A DNA stretch of 64,000 nucleotides from Otis tarda (Eukaryota; Chordata; Aves; Otidiformes; Otididae): positions 10,310,001 through 10,374,000 of the forward strand of contig CM048560.1 in the NCBI GenBank assembly GCA_026413225.1, in the 5' to 3' direction. Shown here one piece after another: positions 36,208 through 48,900 of the stretch. Position numbers and translations under genes: made by a program. The notes under the pieces were generated by a model that was not told where the DNA came from, did not search any database, and saw nothing but the letters and a program-made list of their open reading frames with translations. Positions within the stretch are counted from its first letter, which is position 1. Each line of letters starts with the position of its first letter.

Positions 36208-36321
36208 GTGCCATTCTCTGAAACAGCCCTAGACCTGGCAGGTGTACAACAAGCTATTCAGTCACTATGTGCAAGCCATGATTTGTCTTATGACTGGAGT
36301 TTGAAAAATGGCAAGTGGTAG
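36208..36321 (+). other. Candidate orphan terminal exon
   Basis: An acceptor-like TTCTTATTACTTCAG is followed by 37 open codons, beginning VPFSETALDLAGVQQAIQSL and ending NGKW before a TAG. The frame at the acceptor is phase 0, which would be compatible with splicing from PHPT1 exon 2. I do not recognise the peptide. Amino-acid composition is protein-like. It could be chance, a decayed gene, or an alternative 3' exon. Confidence 0.3.
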
Positions 36322-38104
36322 TCACTTTGTTTTGCGCTTCCTAGCTTTGACAAACTGTGTTAACAGTATTTTATTCATCTGCCAAAGTGAAAACTCTTTT
36401 GTTCATCAATCTGTAGTCAGCAGTTGTCTATCATCAGTAAGTTTCAGACTTGTTGCAGAATAATTCCAAAGTGCAGTCACAGCCGTGGCACAACTGACTG
36501 CTGTTTTCCTCTCTCCTGTAAAAGAGCAACTTCAGTAGTTTCCAAAGCATCTCTTTAAAATAGTCTACTTACAATTGTTTTTGAAACAACAGTAGTTGTT
36601 AAGGCTCTTCTGTGAAGTACAGGAAATCCTCTGTGACTCTATCGTAACAACATGGTCAAAATAGGAGTCTTGCAGTTGACTTTAATAGCCAATGACAGGA
36701 ACTTTACGCAATAATTGAAGTGATTTAGGTCAGTGCTGTAATAAGTTTCTTTCCCCTCCCTCAGACTATTTTCCATTCTCGCCTGCACTGAGTATCCTTG
36801 CATCCAGTTTACTGCAGTGGTTGACTGTCTCTAAGTTTGTATTTTTGCAAGAGCACCCACCCGGTAAAGCACTGCATGATGATAAGCAGTAGCTTCGATG
36901 TACCTGGTGGAGTTGTGTAACAGCTTTTTGTCCAGTTTTAGTTACCACAAAACACGCAATGGATTTTTATCTGAATTATTTGTTATATCAAGCATTCAGG
37001 ACCAGGTTTCATAGTTGTTTGAGTTTGTTTGCATTTTTGGTAAGATAATTTCTTCAGCAGCATGACTATCTTCAGCCTGTGACACAGGACTGACTTGTAC
37101 ACAGACTTTTCTGAAAGCTCGCTGCCCTGCCAAACTGCTGAAAAACTGAAAAGGTTTGACAGTGTTCAGTAGTACCCCCAGCAAGTTTTGAAAATGGGTC
37201 ATAGTGTATAGGTCATTAATTTCTGGAAAAATCTTGTTTAAAAAACCTCCAAACCTACAAAACAGTACAGCATCTAGTTGGCAATCTGCTATAATAGCGT
37301 AGTTCATCTCCTTTCCCAGTTGCCACCTAAAGCTCAGTTCTGTCATCCACAGGTTCCCTAAATTACATTTGTAGGCTTATTGGTTGTTTGCTTTAAGGAA
37401 CTTCTCTTGTGTAGCACCTTCTTTCAACTCAGCTTCTAAAACAGAATTCAGGTTTGTTCATTTCTAAAAACAGTATGGCTTTTCCCAATTACTTGCTGGA
37501 ATTTTCTTGAGTGTTATGTCAGAATCTGAATGTAAAAGTTCACAGACCACAGCAGTAAATATTCTGTGGTACACTTTTTCAAAGGCTTGAATAAAAGTCA
37601 TGTGTGAATGACATATGGAAACATGACAGACTGGTGAGCTTGCTAGCAGAATAGGATGCAAGGGATAAATATAATCACATCCCCCTCTGCTGGCAAAGCA
37701 GCAGAGTGCTCAGGTTTGCAATCGAGTCTGAAATCAGTTGCTGCAGTTCAACCCTATCTGAGTTGGGAGCCTTGCCCTCCAGAACCACTTCTCACACAGC
37801 ATTAGGATGCTAAACGATCTCACTCAGGTTGTGCTCAGCGGCCACTCCTGTGAAGTATGGTTCTGGAACTGCCAAAGAATGAGAGGGGACAGTGACATGC
37901 TTCCTTTTTAAATACATATAAATGACAACTGGCATAAACAGATGCTGGTTTAAGCAGAACTCCATATTTCTATACAAAACCAGAATCAGGAGAGTCCTTC
38001 ACTTCTAAGCAGACATCAGAATTTGTCAAACACTTCAGTAACCAGTAAAGAGCATCCTTAATTTGTCAGTCCACAATAACTCAATGGAGGAAAAAAGCAA
38101 AGAG
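36322..38104. other. Intergenic DNA downstream of METTL18
   Basis: No gene is recognised up to the inferred METTL18 poly(A) site. Short open frames on the minus strand (for example 36996-37346) lack known motifs. Confidence 0.5.
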
Positions 38105-38121
38105 ATATAAGGATTAAAACA

Positions 38122-38127
38122 TTTAAT
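38122..38127 (-). terminator. METTL18: Possible METTL18 poly(A) signal (ATTAAA on minus strand)
   Basis: A minus-strand ATTAAA about 36 bp beyond the METTL18 stop. No AATAAA was seen close by, so use of this variant hexamer is a guess. Confidence 0.4.
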
Positions 38128-38162
38128 CTTTAAGATATTTTTGAAGGACCAGTGGTTGAATT

Positions 38163-39700
<1,538 letters not shown>

Positions 39701-39816
39701 GCCCGGCTTCCCTTCCATACGCAGAGCAGGCGAAGGGATCCGGTCCCGGTTTACCCGCCTTGCGCCCGTACCGACCGCCGGCTACCGGATGCCCCGGCTC
39801 CTTCCGCTTCCTTTCA

Positions 39817-39826
39817 GCGCATGCGC
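39817..39826. promoter_or_regulatory. NRF1-type site
   Basis: GCGCATGCGC is a complete palindromic match to the NRF1 consensus. NRF1 sites are common in divergent CpG promoters. Confidence 0.75.
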
Positions 39827-39897
39827 GCCCGCGGTGAAAAAGGGGGGCGGGGCGGCTGCGGACGCAGCCGCCCGCCTCCCTTTTTCACCGCGGGCGC
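39825..39897. repeat. Long GC-rich inverted repeat in the promoter core
   Basis: Left arm 39825-39860 and right arm 39863-39897 are reverse complements apart from about two positions in the G-run, with a two-base centre. The outer 20 bp (39825-39844 against 39878-39897) pair perfectly. It lies about 65-135 bp upstream of the FIRRM ATG and overlaps the NRF1 site at one end. It could form a cruciform or a stable hairpin in a transcript. Confidence 0.9.
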
Positions 39898-39961
39898 AGA
39901 GGCTGCTGGGATAGCGGAGGGAACTTTTTCCCGCGTCTGCCCGGCTTTGAGGGAAGCCGCC

Positions 39962-42900
39962 ATGTCCCAAACAGACCCCGAGCTGCTCCTGCAAGAACTG
40001 GGAGGCTGGGATTGGGAGCTCTGTCGCCGGGAGCTGCCTGCTGTCCTACCCCGGCTCCTCATATCCTTCCCGCAGATGGTTCGGCTGCTGGGTGGCTGTG
40101 GGAAGCCACCCCGAAATGGCGAGGCTTGGGGGGGGGCGGGACGGGGAAGTGTGGGGGTGTTGATTCTTCAGCCTTGAGCAGTTAAAACAAATAAATCCAT
40201 GGGAGGGAAAGCAGTGCAAGCTTTGTAAAGGGGCTGGCACAGGACAGAAAAGCTGGAAATGCGTACAGCCCTTCACTGAAATAAAAGATTCACAGTAGAA
40301 AGCAGTGTGTGATTCATTTAGCGCTATAGCTCACCCCCTAGCCCCCCAAAGAACCCCAAGACTTGCCCTCCAATACACTGTAGAAATACGCGAGCTGAAG
40401 GTGCGGGCACTGAGCTGTACCTGCCTGCGCTGGCTACATTGCATCCCTGCCAATTTCATGCACTGGGTGAAGTGTAAGTGGGACAGCGTGAGGGAAATCA
40501 CTGTGGCTTCTGCAGATGCTTTGAAGATAACTTTTTATGGCGGAACGAGCTGGAGTTTCTTTAACGTTTTTACTCTATGTATCAAGAATCTGAAGACTGG
40601 ACTGAGCATATTCGTAAGTAGTGACCAAGAAGTGCCTCTTCTTCCTAAGGATCGTTGTATTGCAATTGCTTTATAAATTCTGCACTACTTAAAAACGCTT
40701 CTGCTATAACTAGTGACTTTCACGGTCTTCAGCATTCCTGCTGGACCTTACACGTTACGCTAATTGCACTTTGAACAAGCTTTATGAAAGCCCATAAAGA
40801 AGCTGTGCATGTAAGGCTGCTTTTTCCTTCCCACTACATCAGATTTTTAGATACTTGAAAGAAGGGTGATTTTCATATTGTATTTTACTGTCTTTTTCGG
40901 CCGTTATCTTAGCGGTGGTAAAACTCTGGTAATACCTGATAGTGATTAGAAAATGAGGCTAATATTCACTGTTAGGCTGCATATTAGTGCCAACAGCACA
41001 TTAGATGTGCAACTATTTGCAGTTTGGAGCATGAAAAATTATAGTTCCATGGGCAAACAATTGTGCTTAGCCTTCAGCTAAGTATAGTCAGGTGTGATGC
41101 TATTATTCATGGGTTTATGCATGTTGGACCCGTTATTGTTACTTGATTTTTCAGATAATGCTTATGTGGCAAATGTTATGTTGCCCCTCTTAAAAATCGA
41201 ATATCTGATCTGTTTCTGCTTGATGCAGTTTTTTCATCTAGTAGGTTGCTACATGTTTCTGATAATCACCTGTCGTTTTTCTGTAAGGTTTTATAAATGT
41301 TTTGCTTTGCAGGTGTTTTGAGGATCCTGACTGAAATGTTTTTGCCTCATATTAACCTTGCAGATTTGGAACAAACTTTTTTCTCAAAAGTATTACCTAA
41401 GGTATGACAGTTTCAGTTAAATGTAGAATTTTCAGTCAGTCTGGTGCTAAAAGCCTGCTTAGAATGCAGTGATTCTTTTTTGAGGTCTCAAGACATAATT
41501 GTTGCTTTGGATGCAAAACTTGAAATTAAGATTTTACCCTTTAAAAGTTTAACAATTTTGTATTGTTGAATTGTTTCTGTGATTGATTGTTACCATTCTT
41601 TACAGTGGAGGGAGGATCAAACATATGATGTTTTACTTTCTATATTCAGTAACACAATTAGTTTTTATTTCTTCTTGAGAAGATTGAGCTTTCTATAAAA
41701 TGACGAAGGTGGAGAATTTTTATGTGAGGTAGCCTCTCAAGACCAATAAACTGAAGAACCCAACAGTAACATATGTTCTCTTTTTGGATTAAGTGATGGA
41801 GAACTTTGTGCTGTAGTTGTATTAAAGTTCTTCAATGCTTACATTTTAACTGAAGAAACGCAGTGCCAAATTACTGATTTAAGTTTCAGGCCTCAGCCTG
41901 TGTATTTTAAGAAACCTGTAAAAATAGCCACTTGATTTCTATTTACCTTATTTTATGTCCTGTAGCAAATTTTGGAGATTACAAGAAAAATGGCATGTAA
42001 CAGGCATGTCCTGAACAAAGATTACCGTACCATACCAGTTTATGTAGTATCCTGCACGTGCCTGGAAGCCACTCTCTGTCTTTGCAGTCTCAGCACTAAC
42101 ACTCGTAAAATATCCAAGGACCTCAACCAAAGTAGAAATTATTGTTGTCTGCAGGTCATAGACTTATTTCTTTATGTATTCAAACTGTTAATGATCATTC
42201 TCAAAAAAAAGAAAAGAATTCTGAGACAAAACAAAAATCCTTTTAAAATGGCATGGGTTTAACTAAGTGAAAAATCTTTGGTAGAATGAGCTATATGTTT
42301 CAAGTGAATGAGTTAGGAAGTTTGTTTTACTAACAGATTTTATACAAAGTAACAGCTAATATAGCTTCTATCTATAATTTAGGAAAATCATAAGACAATT
42401 TTTGCTTCTTAGTATATCAGGCTTTATTATTGAAATGCTAGAAGGGGTTATTTTCTCCTGAGAGTTATCTCAGTAGCCCACCATTGCAAGGAAGCAAGCA
42501 GATACAGAATGGTGTGCTATTTGCGTGTGTACATTTATAAATAAAATGTTTAAGTTTTGTTTTGTTGTGACAGACTCTACAGTTATTTGATAACTTAATG
42601 TATGAATTATCCAGTGAGGCCAAAGGATTAACCAGCCAGAATACGGAGTTATGCAGTACTGTACGGAATCTTCTACAGGCAAGTCCCGTGAAATAAGTTG
42701 TCAAAGGAATGTTTACGTCATTCTTTGATTTTACCTAAACAATTAAGAGGTTTTTAGAATGTTTTTGTTAGCTACTAACTAGCTGGGTAAAATGTAATTT
42801 GAACTTTCTTTGCAGTTGAAGATTTTAAAATTTTGGGAATGATATGATTATATTTAGTGTGCGATGCTAATCAGAATAAAAAAAAAATCTCAAATTCTCT

Positions 42901-45900
42901 AATGCAAATGGAATGTGATTCTCCATATTTATATAGTCACTCTTTACAGAGTGACTCTGGCACCTATTTATACAGTCACTTAATTCAGAGCTTTAAAATT
43001 TTTGTAAATTGACAACAGAAATTGACAAAAGAAATATGAAACTGTCAAAGAATATATGGTATCAGAGAAAAGGTCTGGAATTGTTTGATATGATTTTGTG
43101 GAGCCTTATTCATCTTTAACAAACTACTTATTTATGCAAATAGCAGTGAACTTTTAAGTGCCATAAAAATCTAGGTGCAATTCAGGTAAGAAAAGATGCT
43201 TTTGAAATTATTGCAGAGGTGAAAATTATTGACTGTTGTTGTTTTATTCTTGCTTTAAGACTATGGTGCAACTGTTGGAAACTCTGACTGGTTGCGTACG
43301 ATACATCTGCACGCTGCAAGAGTGCGTCCCTCTGGAGAGCATCCGCACCCTTCCATCCTCGGTTCTTTATGTAATAAAGAACACGTTTACACACTGCAAG
43401 GTAGGTCCGTGTTAAAAGGAGAACCAGTTCCTGCTTGGCTTCTGGGAAACACTCACTTTGTAAGAAGATTCTATTTTGAAACAATATTGTTGTCAAATTG
43501 TTATTTTGTTAATTTAAATTTAGTTGTTAAATAGTTTACGGAATGTACTTAGTGCACAAGTAGAAAGACGATTTTTCAGCTGTCTACCCAGCAAATCTGA
43601 CCTGCTAGTGAGAGGCACAGATTGCGCTATTTCTGTATTTTCCACCGCTGTCAGTTGAACATTTTGATTATGAATGCAGGCTCGTTGTGACATCTGTGCA
43701 CTTCTGGTAGCCGCAGTATTTTGAGACCTACAAATGGTTACCAAAATGGCGCTACTTAACTTATTTCTGTGCAGGTTCCAAAGTGGATTGGAAGTTGCGA
43801 GTAGGATCTTTATGTTGGTTACAATGAGTAACATATAGCAGTTTCAGATGTGCATTTTCAGATGAAACAGTAATTCCCTCTACAGCAGTGAAAATAAAAC
43901 AAAATTATCATAAGGACACAATAGCTTTTGGTCGGCCTTCATTTTCTCTTTTCAGTTTTCTTTCTTATGGGAATATTTACAGCAGTTTTCTATGTCAGGA
44001 CTTGAACTCGGGTGCCACACCTTTATTTAACAATTCTGATTTTAAAGTATGGGGAATTATTTGGAATGCTGCTTCCTTTGTTGTTAACCTTGTACTGTTT
44101 TGTTCAGAAATATAATCTTGGGTTCATGCATCAAGGCCTAATTCAAAGCCTAGTAAACTCGATAGAGCCAGGCAGACTTCGTTAGTCGTTGATGAGGCTG
44201 CAGGTGAATAGCATTTTATGTTTAGTGAACAGAGGGTTGGTATCAGAAGCTACAGATCTGTTTGTGTATTGAGTTAAAGCAGGTGTGTCTATGCCTTGTT
44301 CTGTTTTCCAGTGAAAGGTATGACAAAGCTCTGTGTTTTGAGCATGTGAAAAATCAGGCTGTGATTTCTGAACTTTTGTTTTAAATTTCCTTCTTCTCTG
44401 TTTCCTACAGGACAGTGAATCAGTGTACTGTGGGCATCTGCACTTGATTTCTGACCTCCTACAAGCTATGTTCAAGGAAACTTACTCTCTTCAGAAGCAG
44501 CTGATGGAACTACTTGATATGATTTCCATGGGCTCTGCTTCTACTGAAGATAACATCGCAGATATGGTGTCAGGTATATGTGGATCTAACGCCTTTTTTT
44601 AGTCTTGCTCGGTCTGTATGTCTGAATTTTTAAAACAGGGTTCTGAGCTTGCTCAGCTCCTGCTGTCCTGACCAGCCTTTCAGAAGGCAGCATTTTGCAG
44701 TTTTAAATATTTTCCTTTTTCTCCTGAAACTGTCCTATGGGATGGGGCATGCTGTGTAGGTTTGTAGGAAAGGGGCAGCACCTAAGCACTGAGCCATTTT
44801 CCCGATTCAGTGTTAATGTGGTGATATTCTCCTAGTGCTTGTGATTGCTATTTTTTTTTCCTAGGAGAGCAGCATAGCCATGAACTTAGGAATCTGATTC
44901 AACTCAGTTGTTGCTGTTATTGTTTCCTCCTTAGTAATCCACACGGTGCTGGAGATATGCTCTGTCATTTCCAATATGGACCACGCTCTTCATGCCAATA
45001 CGTGGAAGTTCATCATCAAGTATGTAATTGAACTCTTTGGATTTTAATGTAATACAAACAGATTGTAATTTTAAATAACCAGTGTTTCAATAGCTTTATA
45101 TTCAGAGTTTCGTATAAAATTGAAATTAGAGAATTCAATTCATCTATTTAGCTAGTAAGTAAATTTAGAAATTTATTTTAAAAATTAGCTAATAAGTAGT
45201 ATTAAAGGTACTGTTAGTGAAGATAGTTAGGAATAATATGTGAAACACACAGTAGAAGCTTGACTTTTTGTATTACAACACAGAAGTAAATTTGAAATGC
45301 CGTTGTCTGAATAAATAATCTTAAGAGGTCTGACCTGCAATTTTGTAGGTGTTTTTGGCTTGAGCTGTGCTGTCTTTCATTTTCATCCTGCCTCTCTTCT
45401 GTGTTTCAGTCATGGCTATGAAAAGAGTTATTCTCTTTAAATTTCTGGTTTTGGTGTACGCGGATGTGGCACCAATTAGTGCTGTTTAAAGGAATAAATA
45501 GAAGAATTAGTTATTTGTATTTGTACCAACTTACTGCATGATCACTTCTGACAGTTAAATATCTGATTCTATTCCTCTCTTGTAGGCAAAGCCTGAAGCA
45601 TCATTCTCTGCTGCAGTACCATCTGAAACACAGTGACATCCTCAGTGGCCTGTGCAAAGACACTCTTCTCTCTTTTCACTCCTGTTTGCACCTGGCTGAG
45701 CAAATGAAGATGTCAGAGATACAGGTGAATTAAAAAGCTCCCAAAACTGCCGATGAACTTGAGGAGAATAAATTCTTTGTGCTGTATTATTGCCTGGAGA
45801 GTTTGGGTTTGGTTTTTGTGTTTTTGTGTGTTTTGGTGTTTTGTTTTTGTTTTTGTTTTTTTTTGTTTTTTTAATTCATATGGTAGGCAGAATACCTTAT

Positions 45901-48900
45901 TCTTTTGAAAGCATGTGAAAATGAGGCCTATAATTTTGTTTAGATTGAGGATGTTTTAGTGAGACACTGAAAATAAGTTTCCATCATACTGTGTGGGAAT
46001 TTGTTTTATTTCCTAAACTGATGATAACCCAAGGTCAATCAAAAGATAATATTTCAGTTCTGAATATTGTTATTAAAATGTTGAGGCATACTGAAGATTT
46101 CTAAAGTTTTCCCTCCATACCTGCAGAGTCTGTAGAGAATCAAGTTTGAAATAGGTTTTGAACATTGTTAGCAGGCTAACTTTCACTTTTATTGTATTAC
46201 TTTTTGTGTGTATGTACATAGACACTCTGTTTATTAACTTTTACAACTCCTTTTTTTTTTGGACAGGAGGGCACTGACCTCAGGCTGTTCCAGAAGACAG
46301 TCAAACTGTGCAGGTTCTTTGCTAATTCCCTTGTACATTACACCAAGGTAGGTTTTAATACTTGAATTCTATATTAGTATTAAATTTAAGCCTCTGGTCT
46401 GCAAATGGAATAATTTTGTACTGCATAATATCTTAACAATTTCTGACTCTACCATATGGGTAGTGTAATTAACATCCATGCATAACCTGCTGGTGGTACT
46501 TCCACCTGAATACACTCACAAGCCTAAGCAGGATTACTGCTGTGATTTAACACAAAACCAAAGAATAATAATAAGCTGTCACAAGCAGTGTCACTGAGGA
46601 GTTGGTAGGAGATGTCTAGTCTTTACAGGCAGCCTTGACTCAATGCAATAGTAACTTATCTGGAAGAATTAAGCAGATGAAACCTGTTGCCAAGTTTTCA
46701 GAATTGTCGCTCGTTTCAACAACTGAAAATGATGTGGCATTAACAAGAAGAAATGCCTGCATACTGTTGTTAGCTCTGACACTAACTCCCTGCTCTTTTC
46801 CTGGCCCTTTCACTTTGTGGTTGTGTTTTATTTTTCTCATTAATAGCAGACAGACTCTAAATCTACCCATTTTAAGAAGGTATGTGAAAACATTTTGCTG
46901 TCTAAGAACAGCAATGATGATGCGTTCTGCATCTGTCCTCTCCCATGGGGTGAAAGCAGGGGGGCAATTTGAGGGGTGGGGACGGACGGACACAAAATGA
47001 ATAGCATTGTGGCAGGATAAAACAGCCTTATAGCATGTATGAGACCACTTCAGATTTTTGCTGCTCTCTATGGCTATTACAATTGAACTTACCCTTCTTT
47101 TTTAAAAAAGGCTATAAATTTAATTGTTTTACCTACTATGTGTATATATATATATATATATGTATGTAGTGTAATTATTCTTAGGAATACTTTGTTTATT
47201 GTTTGCTTTGTGCTGTGGATTGTTAGAACTTAACTGGTTTTTGCAGTCTAGTGCTTTACACACCAATATAGCAGAACAGAAAGAAAGCGTATTTAAGAAT
47301 GTGTTTTATATTAAAAGTACCATTCAAAATTAATGGCTTTTGCAGGAATTTCTTTCTTTCTTTTCTGATTCGTGTTCTCAGTTACATCAGCTCTTTCTTC
47401 AGATATACAGGTAAGTCAAGTACAAATTATTGGTAGTCTCTTAATAACATCTTGATATTACATTCTTAAAGTTACAAGTATTTTGAGACGTAAAAATACA
47501 GTTCTTGTTCCAGAGCTGTTGCTTTCTTTTTTCAGGTGTAGAAATCTATAATTTTTTTAATAAATTGGGCATTTCTGTGTGATACTAGTTACCTTAGCCC
47601 CATTCTTGATCAGTGCTGTGAGTGTCTGCTATTGACAAACCACTAACTTTGTTGCAATTCCTTATGTCAGCATTTCTTAACTAGTTATGTTTAGAATATG
47701 CAGACTGATTGTCTTGGTCACTGGGTCTGTTTATGCAAGTTCATTTGAAAATTCTTGTTCCTAAAGTCAAAATTCCAGAAGGTAGGATTCGCCCTTTGGT
47801 CACCTTGTGATGAAGCAGTTAGAGCTTAAACAGAGCAACCCAGAAGTGTACCTTCCACTTGGAAACAAATGGTAGTGTGATGTTAGTCAAGCTGTGCAAA
47901 ATCAAGGCAATTCAGAATTACCATTGCCTAGTAATCCTAATTCCTTTCTGATTATATATAACTAAATAGCCACGCTGCTCTCTTTTTCTGTCTGTGAAAG
48001 AAAAAAAAACAAGACTAAATGCAGGTGTCAGCAGCAACACTTTGACAGATTGTTTCTATTTTAAGACAAGCTATGGAAACATTTGTCCTGGATGAGAAAC
48101 ACAGTATCTTGAATTTTTTCATAGCTTTACTGTTGTGTGTAGAATCCTGTGAAATTTCACAAAAGGATTCTCTAGTTCTTCCGAAAGCAAACACTTTTTA
48201 AATTTCACGCTCATGAGGCGTAACAGTCTGCAAGCGACTTAGCATTTTTCTTTAAAAAGTTCTGTTTGCTTCAGTATTGGGGAGGAATAGGGGAGAGTGG
48301 ACTTTATAATAGAGGGCTGATTTCAGTCATTCTTTTGGAATTGAAACCAGGTTCTGTGGTGAGATGCATGCGTGAGTTCACTGCATGTTTCACTGCAAGA
48401 TCGGGTGGTTATTTTTTTTACGAGTTTCCTCTTCTAGCTTTACTTACCTTGTAGATCTTTCTCAAGTGGAGGGTTGTAAACTTTTATTCACTGAGCAAAA
48501 CTGAGCAGGATTTTTCAGTAGGAAGGTAGTATTTTTACAGTCTCTTTATAAGCTGCAAGAGTAGAAGGTTTTCATTTCATGATTCTGTTTTGGTTTATTC
48601 TCGTATAATTTCTTTTTTTCTTTTACTGCCCAGGTTTTTTTTTCCCTTCAAAGGAGTTGTGCTACTCTTTTATTAGTGTCATGTGTTAAATTAGTGCTGT
48701 CACATTTATGACTGTCAAATTGCATATACAAATGTTTTCTTGGCTTTTCATTGCTTGACTCTTTTTGTGATTCAGTATATTTCTTCTTCTAGGTTATGTA
48801 TTTTACATGCATTTTTTGTGAGACTGTAAGGTTTTCTTTCAATGTTTAGTAAAATATTGGATTGCAATGCTTAGTTTAAAGGCTGAGTGCAGAGTTGTAA

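Noticed and set aside
39782-40062. Minus-strand open frames across the METTL18/FIRRM promoter
   Set aside because: These are shadows of the GC-rich inverted repeat and of FIRRM exon 1.
43995-44025. T-arm-like sequence suggesting a minus-strand tRNA
   Set aside because: No matching acceptor, D or anticodon arms could be drawn around it.
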